A stretch of DNA of 64,000 nucleotides from an uncultured cyanobacterium (lineage in GTDB: Bacteria; Cyanobacteriota; Cyanobacteriia; PCC-6307; Cyanobiaceae), in assembly GCA_903935205.1 (NCBI GenBank), contig CAIZQU010000162.1, forward strand, positions 1 to 64,000. Direction: 5' to 3'. Below, piece by piece: positions 45,926 through 56,056 of this stretch (the stretch's first letter is position 1; the number at the start of each line of letters is the position of its first letter). The translations under genes were made by a program, and so were the position numbers. The notes beneath the pieces are model-generated. The model was not told the origin of the DNA. It did not search any database and saw only the letters and a list, made by a program, of their open reading frames with translations.

Positions 45926-46957
45926 TCAGGCGGCCTGCTGCAGGTTGCTCATCAGTCGCAGCTTGAGGATCGCCTTGGCCTCCAGCTGTCGCACCCGCTC
46001 CCGCGACACGTTGATCTGACGACCGATCTCAGCGAGGGTGAGCGGTTCGCTGCCCTCCAGCCCGAAGCGCAGCTTGAGGATCTTCTGTTCCCGCTCGTTC
46101 AGCTGCGACAGCCAGGCGCCGAGGTGTTCCTTCTGCAGATGGCGATCCATCGAATCGAAGTGTTCACCGCTGGCCGGATCGGCAATCAGCTCACCCAGGG
46201 TGCTGCGATCCTCCTCTCCACGAGCATGGGCGTCGAGGGAGGCGCAGGGGGCGCTCTGGGCCATCAGGTCCTCCAGCTCCTCGGGGGTGCTGCCGAGGGC
46301 GTGGGCGAGTTCGAGGCGATTGGGCTGACGGCCGAGGCGATGGGAGAGTTCGCGTGTGATCCGCCGCATCTTGGAGAGTTTCTCGCTGATGTGGATCGGT
46401 AGCCGAATGGTGCGGGCGCTGTTGTCGATCGCCCGGGTCATGCCCTGGCGGATCCACCAGTAGGCATAGGTGGAAAATTTATAACCCATGGCCGGATCAA
46501 ATTTATCGACAGCCCGCTCCAGACCGATCGCTCCCTCCTGAACCAGGTCGAGCAACTCAAGCCCTTGGTTCTGATATTTCTTGGCCACACTCACCACCAG
46601 CCGCAGATTGGCGGCCATCATGCGATCGCGGGCCCTCTGGCCCATGCGCAGGCGCCGTTTCTGCTGGGCGCTGAGATCTTCAATCGGAATTCCCTGAAGC
46701 TGCTTACCGGCCTGAACATGATGGGCCAGTTCAATCTCCTCTGCGGGGGTCAGCAGCGGCACACGGCCAATTGTGCTGAGATACCAACCGATCGAATCCG
46801 CACTCAGCCGTGCCGAGACCCGCTGAGCCTGCTGCCGCTCCGAAGGCCGAAGCTTGCGGGGCAGCACCGTACTGGTCGCGCCGTCACTGACAGCCGCCCC
46901 TCCGACGTCACCGTTGGAAGGCGAGTCGAAGCCGGCGGCGTGCAGAGGTGTCCCCAT
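45926..46957 (-). CDS. Group-2 RpoD-like sigma factor
   Basis: This 343-residue protein has region 1.2 DSIGWYLSTIGRVPLLTPAE, region 2 AANLRLVVSVAKKYQNQGLE and YAYWWIRQGMTRAIDNSART, region 3 KLSKMRRITRELSHRLGR, and region 4 LNEREQKILKLRFGLEG with LTLAEIGRQINVSRERVRQL. It lacks the long region 1.1 and spacer of the primary factor, so it is a non-essential group-2 factor of the SigB/C/D kind. ATG 46957 is chosen; an in-frame start at 47044 adds 29 atypical residues. Confidence 0.92.
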   Translation of the reverse strand: MGTPLHAAGFDSPSNGDVGGAAVSDGATSTVLPRKLRPSERQQAQRVSARLSADSIGWYLSTIGRVPLLTPAEEIELAHHVQAGKQLQGIPIEDLSAQQKRRLRMGQRARDRMMAANLRLVVSVAKKYQNQGLELLDLVQEGAIGLERAVDKFDPAMGYKFSTYAYWWIRQGMTRAIDNSARTIRLPIHISEKLSKMRRITRELSHRLGRQPNRLELAHALGSTPEELEDLMAQSAPCASLDAHARGEEDRSTLGELIADPASGEHFDSMDRHLQKEHLGAWLSQLNEREQKILKLRFGLEGSEPLTLAEIGRQINVSRERVRQLEAKAILKLRLMSNLQQAA

Positions 46958-47069
46958 CACCCCAGGCCTCCGAATGAATTTGGCCGGAATGTAGCACCGC
47001 ACTGCCGCATGGTGCAGCGGGAAGTGGAAGATTTCCTGTATCACCGCAGCAATCCTGCCGCGGCTGTCG

Positions 47070-49217
47070 TTATGACGACATTTTCATGCCGCCCCGCCAC
47101 TGGTCCATCAGTGCCGTTTGGGCGAGTCGCTCGTCGGTTTCGGGTTGCAACTGGATGAAGTTGCCATCGCTTTGCATATGCCAGGCGCTGCTGTCCTCCA
47201 GGTAGAGCTCCATCAGTGCCTTCAGCTGAGCCTGCAGGTCCGGGTCATCCACCGGCGCCACCGCCTCGACCCGTCGGTCGAGGTTGCGCGGCATCCAGTC
47301 GGCGCTGCCGATGAACAGCTCATCGCGGCCGCCATTGCCGAACCAGAACAGGCGGGAGTGCTCCAGAAAGCGGCCGATCACGCTGATCACCCGGATGTTC
47401 TCGCTCACCCCCTCCAGACCGGGGCGCAGCGAACACATGCCCCTGATCACCAGTTCAATCTTCACCCCTACTCCAGAGGCCTCGTAGAGGAGGGCGATGA
47501 TTGAGGGATCGACCAACGCATTCATCTTGGCCCGGATCAGGCCACCCCGTCCCTCGCGGGCGTGGCGGATCTCGCGGCGGATCAGTTCCTCCATGCCCCG
47601 TCGCAGGGTGACGGGGGCAACGAGCAGACGGCGGAAGGTCTGTTGTTTGGAAAAACCGGTCAGGTAATTGAACAGCTCCACCAAATCCTGGCCGAACTCC
47701 TCACGACAGGTGAGCAGGCCGAGATCGGTGTAGAGGCTGGAGGTGCGGGAGTTGTAGTTGCCGGTGCCGATGTGCAGATAGCTGCGCAGCCGCTCCTTCT
47801 CGCGCCGCACCACCAGCGCCACCTTGGTGTGGGTCTTGAGGCCGAGAACGCCATAGACCACATGGACGCCGGAGCTCTCCAATTGGCGGGCCCAGTGGAT
47901 GTTGTTATCCTCATCAAAGCGGGCCTTCAGCTCCACCAGCGCCATCACCTGCTTGCCGTTCTCGGCGGCCCGGATCAGGGCCGCCACCACCGGTGAATCC
48001 TTGGAGGTGCGATAGAGGGTCATCTTGATCGCCAGCACCGACGGATCGTCGGCGGCCTGGTTGAGGAATTCCTCCACCGAGGTGGCGAAGAGATCAAAAG
48101 GATGGTGCAACAGCACATCGCGGCGGCGCAGCACCGAGAAGATGCTCTCGAACTCCTCCGGCTTGATCGAGCCGTCCTGCAGTTCGCTGCGCTGGGCACG
48201 GCTCAGGGCCGGCACCGTGCGGCCCTTGTAGGGCTTGTCCTTGAGCAGGGGAAAGGGGATCGCCAACAGACCCATCAGGTCATCGAGGCCGAGGGGACCA
48301 TTGATCCGGTAGAGATCCTCCGGTTCCACGGCGGTGCCCTCCATCAGCAGTTGCACCACCGCATCCGGCATCTCATCGGCCACCTCCAGGCGCACCACCT
48401 CGCCGCCCATGCGCCGCTTGCGCAGGCCTTCCTGCAGGGCTTCCATCAGGTCGTCGGCCTCGAGATCGCGCAGCTCAAGATCGGCGTCACGGGTGACGCG
48501 GAAGAAATAATGCCCTTCGATCACCATGCCAGGGAAGAGCAACTGCAGGTTGAAGGCCACCAGCTGTTCCAGGGGCACCGCCGTGAACACCGGTGCCGGC
48601 CGGCGGCTGCAGAGTTCGGTCGGGATCGGCACGAACCGCGGCAGGATCTTCTGGGGCACCTTCACCCGCGCGAACTGCTGCTGACCGCTGTCCGGATCGC
48701 GAATCAGGGCCGCCACGTTGAGGCTGAGGTTGCTCATGAACGGGAACGGGTGGGCCGGATCCACCGCCAGCGGTGTCAGCACCGGAAAAATGGCGCTGCG
48801 GAAGTAATCGTTCGCCCACTCCCGTTGGCGCTGGTTGAGGCGTTCGTAGTCGATCAGCTGGATGCCGTATTCCTGCAGATTGCGTTTCAGGGCGTGGCGG
48901 TAGTGCTGCTGCTGCAGATCGAGCAGCGGCCGCAGCTTGGCCTGAATCGCTTCCAGCTGTTCCAGGGGCGTCAGGCCGTCGTCGCTGCGGGTGACGACGC
49001 CAGCCTCCTGCTGCGATTTCAGCGAAGCGACGCGCACCATGAAGAACTCGTCGAGATTATTGCTGAAGATGGCGCTGAACTTCGCCTGCTCCAGCAGGGG
49101 GGTGTGTTCGTCGAGGGCGTGGGCCAGGACCCGTTGATTGAAGGCGATCCAGCTCAACTCACGGTTGATGTAGAGATCGGAGTCGACCAGGGGTTCGCTT
49201 CGCTTCGGCGCGGTCAT
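47070..49217 (-). CDS. ppk1: Polyphosphate kinase 1
   Basis: The 715-residue enzyme builds polyphosphate from ATP. Family stretches include INRELSWIAFNQRVLAHALD, SNNLDEFFMVRVASLK, LAIKMTLYRTSKDSPVVAAL, the catalytic-His segment YLHIGTGNYNSRT and the second phospholipase-D-like segment near EHSRLFWFGNGG. Length matches the usual 690-720. A gap of 112 bases separates it from the sigma factor start downstream. Confidence 0.95.
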   Translation of the reverse strand: MTAPKRSEPLVDSDLYINRELSWIAFNQRVLAHALDEHTPLLEQAKFSAIFSNNLDEFFMVRVASLKSQQEAGVVTRSDDGLTPLEQLEAIQAKLRPLLDLQQQHYRHALKRNLQEYGIQLIDYERLNQRQREWANDYFRSAIFPVLTPLAVDPAHPFPFMSNLSLNVAALIRDPDSGQQQFARVKVPQKILPRFVPIPTELCSRRPAPVFTAVPLEQLVAFNLQLLFPGMVIEGHYFFRVTRDADLELRDLEADDLMEALQEGLRKRRMGGEVVRLEVADEMPDAVVQLLMEGTAVEPEDLYRINGPLGLDDLMGLLAIPFPLLKDKPYKGRTVPALSRAQRSELQDGSIKPEEFESIFSVLRRRDVLLHHPFDLFATSVEEFLNQAADDPSVLAIKMTLYRTSKDSPVVAALIRAAENGKQVMALVELKARFDEDNNIHWARQLESSGVHVVYGVLGLKTHTKVALVVRREKERLRSYLHIGTGNYNSRTSSLYTDLGLLTCREEFGQDLVELFNYLTGFSKQQTFRRLLVAPVTLRRGMEELIRREIRHAREGRGGLIRAKMNALVDPSIIALLYEASGVGVKIELVIRGMCSLRPGLEGVSENIRVISVIGRFLEHSRLFWFGNGGRDELFIGSADWMPRNLDRRVEAVAPVDDPDLQAQLKALMELYLEDSSAWHMQSDGNFIQLQPETDERLAQTALMDQWRGGMKMSS

Positions 49218-49247
49218 GGGTCGTGCGCGGGCGCCATGGTTGCCAAG

Positions 49248-50549
49248 CTAACCAGGGGCCGCCTCCGGATTGGGTGTCGGCGGCGCTTGACGACCTGGTC
49301 TGCCAGCCACCAGCCAGGCCACCAGCATCATCAGGATGGTCGACAGCCAGAAGGGGCTGCGCTGGCCGATCGTCTCGTAGGCGAGCCCGGCCAGGGGCGG
49401 CCCCAGGAAGCTGCCGGCGCTCTGCAGACCCTGCAGGCTGCCCAGGGCGGCACCCTGGCCCGAGCGGTCCAGGCGCCGCGACACCTGGCTGCGCAGGCAA
49501 GGGGTGACCAGGCCGGTGCCCACGGCCAGCAGCGCTACCGACACGTAGACCAGTGGCACCGCCGCCTCTCGCGACACCAGGGGGATCAGCAGGCAGCCGA
49601 CGATCACGGAGCCCAGGCCCACCAAGCTCAGTCGCCATTCGCCCAGCCGCTTCACCAGAGGTCCGATCAGCCCGCCCTGCACGACGGTGGCCACCACCCC
49701 CACCACCAGAAAGGCCAGGGTTGCCCGATCCGGCCCCCAGGCGTAGGCCTGCCGGAAATACAGCACCAGCATGGCCGTGAAGCCGTTGAAAGCCAGAAAG
49801 AAGAGGAAGAAGGCTGCGCTCAGTCGCCGCACCTCGCCATTGCTGAAGACCCCAGCCAGCTGGCTGAACGGTTGCAGATCGCGGCGGCGCGGCAGCGGCT
49901 GGCGTTGGTCGACCGGCAGGGTCTCCGGCAGCAGGGTGAGCACCACCACCAGGTTGACCAGGGCGAAGGCCGTGGCCAGCAGCAGCGGCAGGGCGACCGA
50001 ATGCAGCGCCAGCAGGCCGCCAATGGCGGGGCCGAGAATGAAGCCCAGGCCGAAGGCCACCCCGATCAGCCCGAAGGCCCGGGCACGCTGCTCGGGTGGC
50101 GAGATATCGGCCAGCACCGCCCCCGCCGTGGCGGCGGTGCCGCCGCTGAAGCCATCGATCAGCCGGGCGGCGAACAGCAGGGCGATCGGCAGCCCCGCGC
50201 TGCTCGCCGCCGGCCAGAGCCGTTGCCAGGGAAGGATCACGGTGAGGGCAAACAGCCCCAGCCCCAGCACCGTGCCCCCCACGCACAGGGCCATCACCGG
50301 TCGCCGGCCGTAGCGGTCGCTGAGGGCACCGATCAGCGGCGTGGCCAGGAACTGGGCCACTGCGTAACTGCCCGCCAGCAGTCCGATCATGCGGCCATCG
50401 CTGCTGAAGTCGGCCAGCAGAAAAGGCAGCAGCGGAAAGACGATGCTCTCCCCCATCCGATCATTCAGGAGGGTGAGGAAGGCGCTCAGCCTGGGGGACG
50501 GACGCCCGAGGTGCACGGCGACGACCCGGCGGTTGCCCCAGCTTCCCAT
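49248..50549 (-). CDS. MFS transporter (DHA1, TetA-like)
   Basis: This 433-residue protein has about twelve hydrophobic segments and the MFS loop signature GALSDRYGRRPVM after the second helix. Other typical parts are IDGFSGGTAATAGAVLADIS and GFILGPAIGGLLAL. ATG 50549 is chosen; the upstream frame (to 50651) is Ala/Gly-rich and overlaps the divergent promoter space with sdhC. Substrate unknown, probably drug or metabolite efflux. Confidence 0.88.
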   Translation of the reverse strand: MGSWGNRRVVAVHLGRPSPRLSAFLTLLNDRMGESIVFPLLPFLLADFSSDGRMIGLLAGSYAVAQFLATPLIGALSDRYGRRPVMALCVGGTVLGLGLFALTVILPWQRLWPAASSAGLPIALLFAARLIDGFSGGTAATAGAVLADISPPEQRARAFGLIGVAFGLGFILGPAIGGLLALHSVALPLLLATAFALVNLVVVLTLLPETLPVDQRQPLPRRRDLQPFSQLAGVFSNGEVRRLSAAFFLFFLAFNGFTAMLVLYFRQAYAWGPDRATLAFLVVGVVATVVQGGLIGPLVKRLGEWRLSLVGLGSVIVGCLLIPLVSREAAVPLVYVSVALLAVGTGLVTPCLRSQVSRRLDRSGQGAALGSLQGLQSAGSFLGPPLAGLAYETIGQRSPFWLSTILMMLVAWLVAGRPGRQAPPTPNPEAAPG

Positions 50550-50688
50550 GGCGCCCGCGGCCCAGGGCAGGGTCGGTCGCAGCGCTCCGGCAACCCCACC
50601 ACCGACCGCTCGCCAGGCCTCGCATCCGACCCGCGCCCCGTCTTCCGCCATCCCTGCCGCCCCCGGCTCCCACAGCGGAACCGTCAGG

Positions 50689-51441
50689 ATGGATCCCGAT
50701 CCTCAGCCGAAGGCGATGGTTCGCCCCGCGTCAGGAGGTGATCGGCTCGCACCGGTTGCCCTCCAGCTCCCGCCCCTGTCCCCTGGCGCCGCAACCGGCC
50801 CCGCCGAGGCCTGGTTGCCCTGGAGCGGGCTGAGCCTGGCGCTGTTCCTGATGCTCCATCTGGCCGCCGTCTCCCTGGCCCTGGTCGATCCCGCCCGTTT
50901 CGAGCGGCTGGCGGCTGCCCTGCATCAGCAGGTCTGGCTGCCCGCTGCGGAGCTGCTGCTGGCGGCGGCGCTGCTGCTTCACCCCGCCCTGGCCCTGCTC
51001 CGCACCCTGCGCAACCGCCGGGCCAGGGGCCCGGCCGCCGGTCCGCTGCGCAGCCGGCGGGCTGCTGGCGCTGAGGCCGTGGCGGCCCTGGCGGCCCGCT
51101 GGGCTCCCTGGAGCGGTGGGGTGCTGCTGGTGTTTCTGGTGGTGCACCTGCTCCAGCTGCGGCTGCACCGTCCGGCCCCCGGCGACGAGCTCGCGGCGCT
51201 GCTGGCGGCCCTCGCCAGCCCCGTCTCCCTGCTGCTCTACGGGCTTGCCGGGCCGGCGGTCGCCCTGCATCTGTTCCATGGCCACGAGAGCGCCCACCGC
51301 AGCCTCGGATGGTTGGAGCCGGCCAACCGCGAACGCATCCGCCGCCTGGGGCGCGGCCTGGCCCTGGCCCTGGGGGCCGGTTTCAGCCTGTTGCCCGTCG
51401 CCCTGGTGCTCCGCGCCACCCAGCCAGCCATCGCCCCATGA
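50689..51441 (+). CDS. sdhC: Succinate dehydrogenase/fumarate reductase cytochrome b subunit
   Basis: This 250-residue protein has five hydrophobic segments, including [18 protein letters not shown] and [18 protein letters not shown], with histidines placed to bind two hemes. Together with the soluble partners downstream it forms a B-type (single five-helix anchor) complex II that passes electrons to quinone in the membrane. ATG 50689; the stop overlaps the sdhA start (ATGA). Confidence 0.8.
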   Translation: MDPDPQPKAMVRPASGGDRLAPVALQLPPLSPGAATGPAEAWLPWSGLSLALFLMLHLAAVSLALVDPARFERLAAALHQQVWLPAAELLLAAALLLHPALALLRTLRNRRARGPAAGPLRSRRAAGAEAVAALAARWAPWSGGVLLVFLVVHLLQLRLHRPAPGDELAALLAALASPVSLLLYGLAGPAVALHLFHGHESAHRSLGWLEPANRERIRRLGRGLALALGAGFSLLPVALVLRATQPAIAP

Positions 51442-53423
51442 GCCCCTCCCCTTCCGCAGCGATGGCGGCGCCCTTACCCGGCCTGACCTCCCCCCTCGAC
51501 CCACGCCTGCCCAGCGGTCCGGTGGCCTCCGCCTGGCAGCGCTGTCGGGAGGAGCTGCCCCTGATCAGTCCGGTCAACAAGCGCCGGCTGCGGGTGCTGG
51601 TGGTGGGCAGCGGCCTGGCCGGCGCCTCGGCGGCCGCCACTCTGGCGGAACAGGGTTATCAGGTTCAGCTGGTCACCTACCACGACAGCCCACGGCGGGC
51701 CCATTCGGTGGCGGCCCAGGGCGGCATCAACGCCGCCCGCAACTACGCCAGCGATGGCGACAGCGTCGAGCGTCTGTTCCGCGACACCGTCAAGGGGGGC
51801 GATTTCCGCGCCCGCGAGGCCGGCTGCCACCGGTTGGCGGAGATCAGCGGCGCGATCATCGACCACTGCGTCGCCCAGGGGGTGCCCTTCGCCCGGGAGT
51901 ACGGCGGCACCCTGGCGAATCGAAGCTTCGGCGGCGCCCTGGTGAGCCGCACCTTCTATGCCCGCGGCCAGACCGGCCAGCAGCTGCTGCTCGGCGCCTA
52001 CCAGGCCCTGATGCGCCAGGTGGCCGCCGGGCGGGTGTCGATGTTCTGCCGCCGCGAGATGATGGAGCTGATCTGCGTCGATGGGGTGGCCCGCGGCGTG
52101 GTCTGTCGTCACGGGCTGAGCGGTGCCCTGGAGACCTTCACCGCCCAGGCGGTGCTGCTGGCGAGCGGGGGCTACGCCAACGTCTTTTATCTCTCCACCA
52201 ATGCCGTCAAGAGCAATGCCAGTGCCATCTGGCGCGCCTATCGCCAGGGCGCCTGCTTTGCCAATCCCTGCTTCACCCAGATTCATCCCACCTGCATCCC
52301 CGCTGGCGACAGCTGGCAGAGCAAGCTCACCCTGATGAGCGAGAGCCTCCGCAATGACGGTCGCGTCTGGCTGCCGGCCGCCGCAGGCGATAGCCGGCCG
52401 CCGCAGGCGATCCCCGAGCCTGAGCGCGATTATTTCCTGGAGCGCCAATACCCCACCTACGGCAACATGGTCCCCCGCGACCTGGCCTCCCGTCGGGCCC
52501 GGGAGCTCTGCCTCGCCGGCCGCGGCGTCGGTCCGGGAGGACGCGGCGTCTACCTGGATCTGGCCGAGGCGATCCGTCGCGATGGCCGGGAGGCGATCGA
52601 GTCCCGCTACGGCAATCTGCTGGCCATGTATAGCCGCATCACCGGCGAGGATCCCCTCACCTCACCCCTGCGCATCTATCCGGCTCCCCATTACACGATG
52701 GGTGGCCTGTGGGTCGATTATCAGCTGATGAGCACGATTCCGGGGCTGTTTGTGCTCGGGGAGGCCAACTTTTCCGAACATGGCGCCAACCGGCTCGGGG
52801 CCAGCGCCCTGATGCAGGGACTGGCCGATGGTTATTTCATCGCCCCGGCCACCGTCACCGCCTGGCTGGCGGGCCATCCCCAGCCGGAGATCGCTGCCGA
52901 CCATCCCGCCTGCCGTGCCGCCGTGGCCGCCGCCCAGAGCCGCATCGCTGCCCTGCGCCCCCCCCGGGGGGCATTGCGGCCGGGCAGCAGCACCGGGCCC
53001 ACCGCCATGGAGCTGCATCGGCAGCTGGGGCTGCTGATGATCGAGGTCTGCGGCATCAGCCGCAGCGCCTCGGGGTTGCGGCGGGGGCTGGTGGAGGTGG
53101 AGCGCCTGCAGCAACGGTTCCGGGAGGAGCTGCGGCTGGCCGACCACGGTCTCGGTCCCGATGAGGCCCTGGAGCGGGCGCTGCGGTTGGAGGATTTCCT
53201 CGGACTGGCCGACCTGATGTTGCGCGATGCCCTGGCCCGGGAGGAATCCTGTGGCGCCCACTTCCGGGAGGAACATCAGACCGAGGAGGGAGAGGCCCGC
53301 CGCGATGACGCCCGTTTCGCCCACATCGCCGCCTGGCGGCACCGACCGGGCCAACCGCCGGAGCGCCTCTGCGAGCCCCTGCAGTTCACCGCCCTCACCC
53401 CAAGCCAGCGCCACTACCGCTGA
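51438..53423 (+). CDS. sdhA: Succinate dehydrogenase/fumarate reductase flavoprotein
   Basis: This 661-residue protein has FAD fold [20 protein letters not shown], the covalent-flavin histidine segment [14 protein letters not shown], and active-site stretches [30 protein letters not shown] and [13 protein letters not shown]. The form with [19 protein letters not shown] is that of B-type enzymes of other phyla. A 20-base near-tandem repeat at 52374-52413 encodes family-conserved residues and is not a duplication artefact. Confidence 0.93.
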   Translation: MSPSPSAAMAAPLPGLTSPLDPRLPSGPVASAWQRCREELPLISPVNKRRLRVLVVGSGLAGASAAATLAEQGYQVQLVTYHDSPRRAHSVAAQGGINAARNYASDGDSVERLFRDTVKGGDFRAREAGCHRLAEISGAIIDHCVAQGVPFAREYGGTLANRSFGGALVSRTFYARGQTGQQLLLGAYQALMRQVAAGRVSMFCRREMMELICVDGVARGVVCRHGLSGALETFTAQAVLLASGGYANVFYLSTNAVKSNASAIWRAYRQGACFANPCFTQIHPTCIPAGDSWQSKLTLMSESLRNDGRVWLPAAAGDSRPPQAIPEPERDYFLERQYPTYGNMVPRDLASRRARELCLAGRGVGPGGRGVYLDLAEAIRRDGREAIESRYGNLLAMYSRITGEDPLTSPLRIYPAPHYTMGGLWVDYQLMSTIPGLFVLGEANFSEHGANRLGASALMQGLADGYFIAPATVTAWLAGHPQPEIAADHPACRAAVAAAQSRIAALRPPRGALRPGSSTGPTAMELHRQLGLLMIEVCGISRSASGLRRGLVEVERLQQRFREELRLADHGLGPDEALERALRLEDFLGLADLMLRDALAREESCGAHFREEHQTEEGEARRDDARFAHIAAWRHRPGQPPERLCEPLQFTALTPSQRHYR

Positions 53424-53480
53424 GCCGCCCCTGGAGCCCCGGCTCCCGCCCCCCGTTCGCCCAGCACCGCCCCAGGCCCC

Positions 53481-54233
53481 ATGGATGCCGCGCCAGCTCG
53501 CATCAACCTCACCCTGCGCCTCTGGCGCCAGGCCGGCCCCGACCAGCCGGGCGGGTTTGAAACCCACCGGCTGGAGCAGCTGAGCACCGATCTTTCCCTG
53601 CTTGAAGCCCTCGATCGGCTCAATGACCAGCTGCTGCGGGCCGGCGAGCGGCCGCTGAGCTTCGAGCACGACTGCCGTGAGGGGATCTGCGGCTCCTGCG
53701 GTTTTCTGGTCAATGGCCAGGCCCACGGGCCCCAGGCGGCGACCACGGTCTGTCAGCTCTACCTGCGCCAGTTCCGCGATGGCGACACCCTGGTGCTGGA
53801 GCCCTGGCGGGCCCGGGCCCTGCCCCTGCTGGCCGATCTCACGGTCGATCGCAGCGCCTTCGATCGGCTGATCGCCGCCGGTGGCTACTGCTCGGTGAAC
53901 ACCGGCAATGCCCCGGAGGCCAACAGCATCCTGATCGGCCGCGATCAGGCTGCCAGCGCCTTCGACACGGCCACCTGCATCGGTTGCGCCGCCTGCGTGG
54001 CCAGCTGTCGCAACGCTTCCGCCAGCCTGTTCGTGGCGGCGAAGCTGGCCCACCTGGGCCAGTTGCCCCAGGGGCAGCCGGAGCAGGGCCGGCGGGCCCG
54101 GGCGATGGTGGCCCAGATGGCCGCCGAGGGTTTCGGCGGCTGCAGCTCCCATCTGGAATGTGAGGCGGCCTGTCCCCAGCAGATCTCCGCCGACTGGATC
54201 AGCTGGATGCGGCGCCAGCTGGCGAGACCCTGA
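53481..54233 (+). CDS. sdhB: Succinate dehydrogenase/fumarate reductase iron-sulfur subunit
   Basis: This 250-residue protein carries the [2Fe-2S] motif CREGICGSCGF plus a later TTVC, and the [4Fe-4S]/[3Fe-4S] set CIGCAACVASC with later LECEAACP. It is the third gene of the sdhC-A-B operon, 57 bases after sdhA. The following 150 bases to the CsgG-like stop hold nothing recognisable. Confidence 0.92.
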   Translation: MDAAPARINLTLRLWRQAGPDQPGGFETHRLEQLSTDLSLLEALDRLNDQLLRAGERPLSFEHDCREGICGSCGFLVNGQAHGPQAATTVCQLYLRQFRDGDTLVLEPWRARALPLLADLTVDRSAFDRLIAAGGYCSVNTGNAPEANSILIGRDQAASAFDTATCIGCAACVASCRNASASLFVAAKLAHLGQLPQGQPEQGRRARAMVAQMAAEGFGGCSSHLECEAACPQQISADWISWMRRQLARP

Positions 54234-54383
54234 GCGACAGCCCGCTCCCCCGCCGATCAGGCCCAGGAGGCCAGCCCTGAGACCTTCGATCCGGAGTCGC
54301 TGGGCCGCCGCCCGGGGGGGCAGGTCATCGTCGCGATTGCGCTTGCGGCCGCTGCGCAGCACAGCATCGGCGGTGGCGGCGTA

Positions 54384-55280
54384 TCAATCCAGGCGCAATA
54401 CGCCGCCGGTGCGTTCCCGCCGCTGCTGGTCGAGCATGGCGTAGCGGGCCATGCAGTTGCCGCGTGGGGTGAGCACGCAGGCCACGTATTGGGAGGCGTC
54501 GATCAGGGCGGCGCGCAGGGCCTTGGCCGGAGGGGTGCGCTGGCTTTCGCTGCTGGTGTTGCCGAAGTTGAGGGTGCCGGCGGCGCCGGTGAGCACCTGG
54601 CCGGTGCGGCCCATGTTGGGGAACAGCAGCAGGGCGCCGGCCGCGGCGGGCAGCAGGCTCAACCCTTTCTGTTGCGCCCCGGCCGTGCTGCTGGCCCGGC
54701 CCTCGACCGTGCGCGCTCCGACCACCTCACCGGTGCTGCTGTCGACGACGCGAACGTCGATCGCGACGTAGTCCTGGGTTTCGAGCTGCTGTTTGTTGTT
54801 GCCGAAGCCAAGCAGACCGAAGTTGCTGGTGGAGCCCTTGCTGCTGACGCTGCTGTCGTAGGAGGTCACGGTGCCGAGCACGATGTAGCGGGCGCCGGTG
54901 AGCTGCCCCTTGCGGGCGGCGTTCGGGCCCTTGCGCACCAGGCCCAGCTCAGCCATCTCCTGCTCGGAGAGCACGGCGTTGACGTTCTGCCGTTCCACCA
55001 CCTGCAGGTCGCCGGTGTTCTGCAGTTCGTTCGCCAGGGCCGCGGCCAGGTCGGTGGCCACCGGCCCCTGCCACCACCAGAGGCTTGGGGTGACGGTGTT
55101 CTTGAATTCCGGCACCGACACGGTGGGCCGGCCGCCGCGGTTGCCGCCGCTGGCCGGATAGCTGGACTGGGCGAGGGCCGGCCCGGCCGGTGCGCCGCAG
55201 CTCAGAGCCAGCAGCAGACCCGCGGCAGCACCCCTGCGCCACGCGGCGGCAGGCCCCAGGAGGCGACGGATGGCAACCAT
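54384..55280 (-). CDS. CsgG-like secreted/outer-membrane protein
   Basis: This 298-residue protein has a signal peptide (RRGAAAGLLLALSCGAPAGP ALAQ) from ATG 55280. The mature part has VATDLAAALANELQNTGDLQ VVERQNVNAVLSEQEMAELG, AARKGQLTGARYIVLGTVTS and YVAIDVRVVDSSTGEVVGAR, the pattern of CsgG/curli-assembly domains. It probably forms an envelope complex or pore; no curli subunit gene is nearby, so curli export is not implied. Confidence 0.8.
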   Translation of the reverse strand: MVAIRRLLGPAAAWRRGAAAGLLLALSCGAPAGPALAQSSYPASGGNRGGRPTVSVPEFKNTVTPSLWWWQGPVATDLAAALANELQNTGDLQVVERQNVNAVLSEQEMAELGLVRKGPNAARKGQLTGARYIVLGTVTSYDSSVSSKGSTSNFGLLGFGNNKQQLETQDYVAIDVRVVDSSTGEVVGARTVEGRASSTAGAQQKGLSLLPAAAGALLLFPNMGRTGQVLTGAAGTLNFGNTSSESQRTPPAKALRAALIDASQYVACVLTPRGNCMARYAMLDQQRRERTGGVLRLD

Positions 55281-55447
55281 CGAAATGGAGGGAGGAGTGG
55301 AGTGGCATTGAAGCAAATCCCCGCCGACCTGCCAGCCCTGGAACTGGCCTGCGGAAAAGGGATTTTGGTAGCGAGGTCCACCACCACGGGCCAACGGGTT
55401 TGGGTTCACTGGGCCCTCTGCCCCAGGCTGCGTTCCGCGCCTCCGCC

Positions 55448-56047
55448 ATGACCGCCACCGTTCCCTCCCGGTCCACCCTGCCCGCGTCCAAGGTCAGCGA
55501 CCCACCCCTGGGCAGCCCCGCGGATGGCGCCGATCAGGCCGAACCTCCTGGACCGGTCAGGCCAGCTCCGATGTTTGAGCTGATTCCCTACGAGAAGTTC
55601 CGGGATACCCCTGCGGTGCGCTTCTACGACATCACGGTGCCCACCTCCAATGCCCGCGACCTGGTGGTGCACAGCGGCCCGGCGATCAGCCCTCCGGACG
55701 ACCCGGAGAGTGGGGCCTGGCAGTTCTATCTGCATCCCCACCAGGAGGACAACCTGCTGGCCCTGCACGGTGGCCGCACCTTCTATCTGGTCAACCTGGG
55801 CTGGAACTATCCCTTCCATATCGTGCGGCTCGAGAGCGGCGGCGACATCCTGCGCATCCCGCCTGGCACCTTCCACCGCTCCGTTTCCGACCCGGATGGT
55901 TCCCTGGTGCTCAACCAGGCGGTGCGCGAGGAGGGGGCCAGCGTGGTGCGTGAGTTCCGCGTCTACAACAGCAATCGCATCCGCCGCCTCTACGCCGTCA
56001 CCTCCCGCACCGCCCCCCTGCCCAAGCTGCACGGCGTCAGCTGGTGA
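55448..56047 (+). CDS. Cupin-like conserved cyanobacterial protein
   Basis: From ATG 55448 this encodes 199 residues; ATG 55571 (MFELIPYEKF) would drop a Pro-rich N-terminus. The core FYLHPHQEDNLLALHGGRTF, YPFHIVRLESGGDILRIPPG and TFHRSVSDPDGSLVLNQ follows the two cupin motifs (H-x-H...E, then P...H). A metal-binding barrel is likely; substrate unknown. It is divergent from the CsgG-like gene across a 167-base space. Confidence 0.7.
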   Translation: MTATVPSRSTLPASKVSDPPLGSPADGADQAEPPGPVRPAPMFELIPYEKFRDTPAVRFYDITVPTSNARDLVVHSGPAISPPDDPESGAWQFYLHPHQEDNLLALHGGRTFYLVNLGWNYPFHIVRLESGGDILRIPPGTFHRSVSDPDGSLVLNQAVREEGASVVREFRVYNSNRIRRLYAVTSRTAPLPKLHGVSW

Positions 56048-56056
56048 TGCCCGGAG

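Noticed and set aside
48102-50741. 879-codon plus-strand open frame opposite ppk1 and the MFS gene
   Set aside because: Gln/His/Arg-rich shadow; both minus-strand genes are clear family members.
52374-52413. 20-base near-perfect tandem repeat inside sdhA
   Set aside because: The frame stays open and the encoded residues ([11 protein letters not shown], then [11 protein letters not shown]) are those expected for the family, so this is chance similarity of GC-rich codons and not a duplication.
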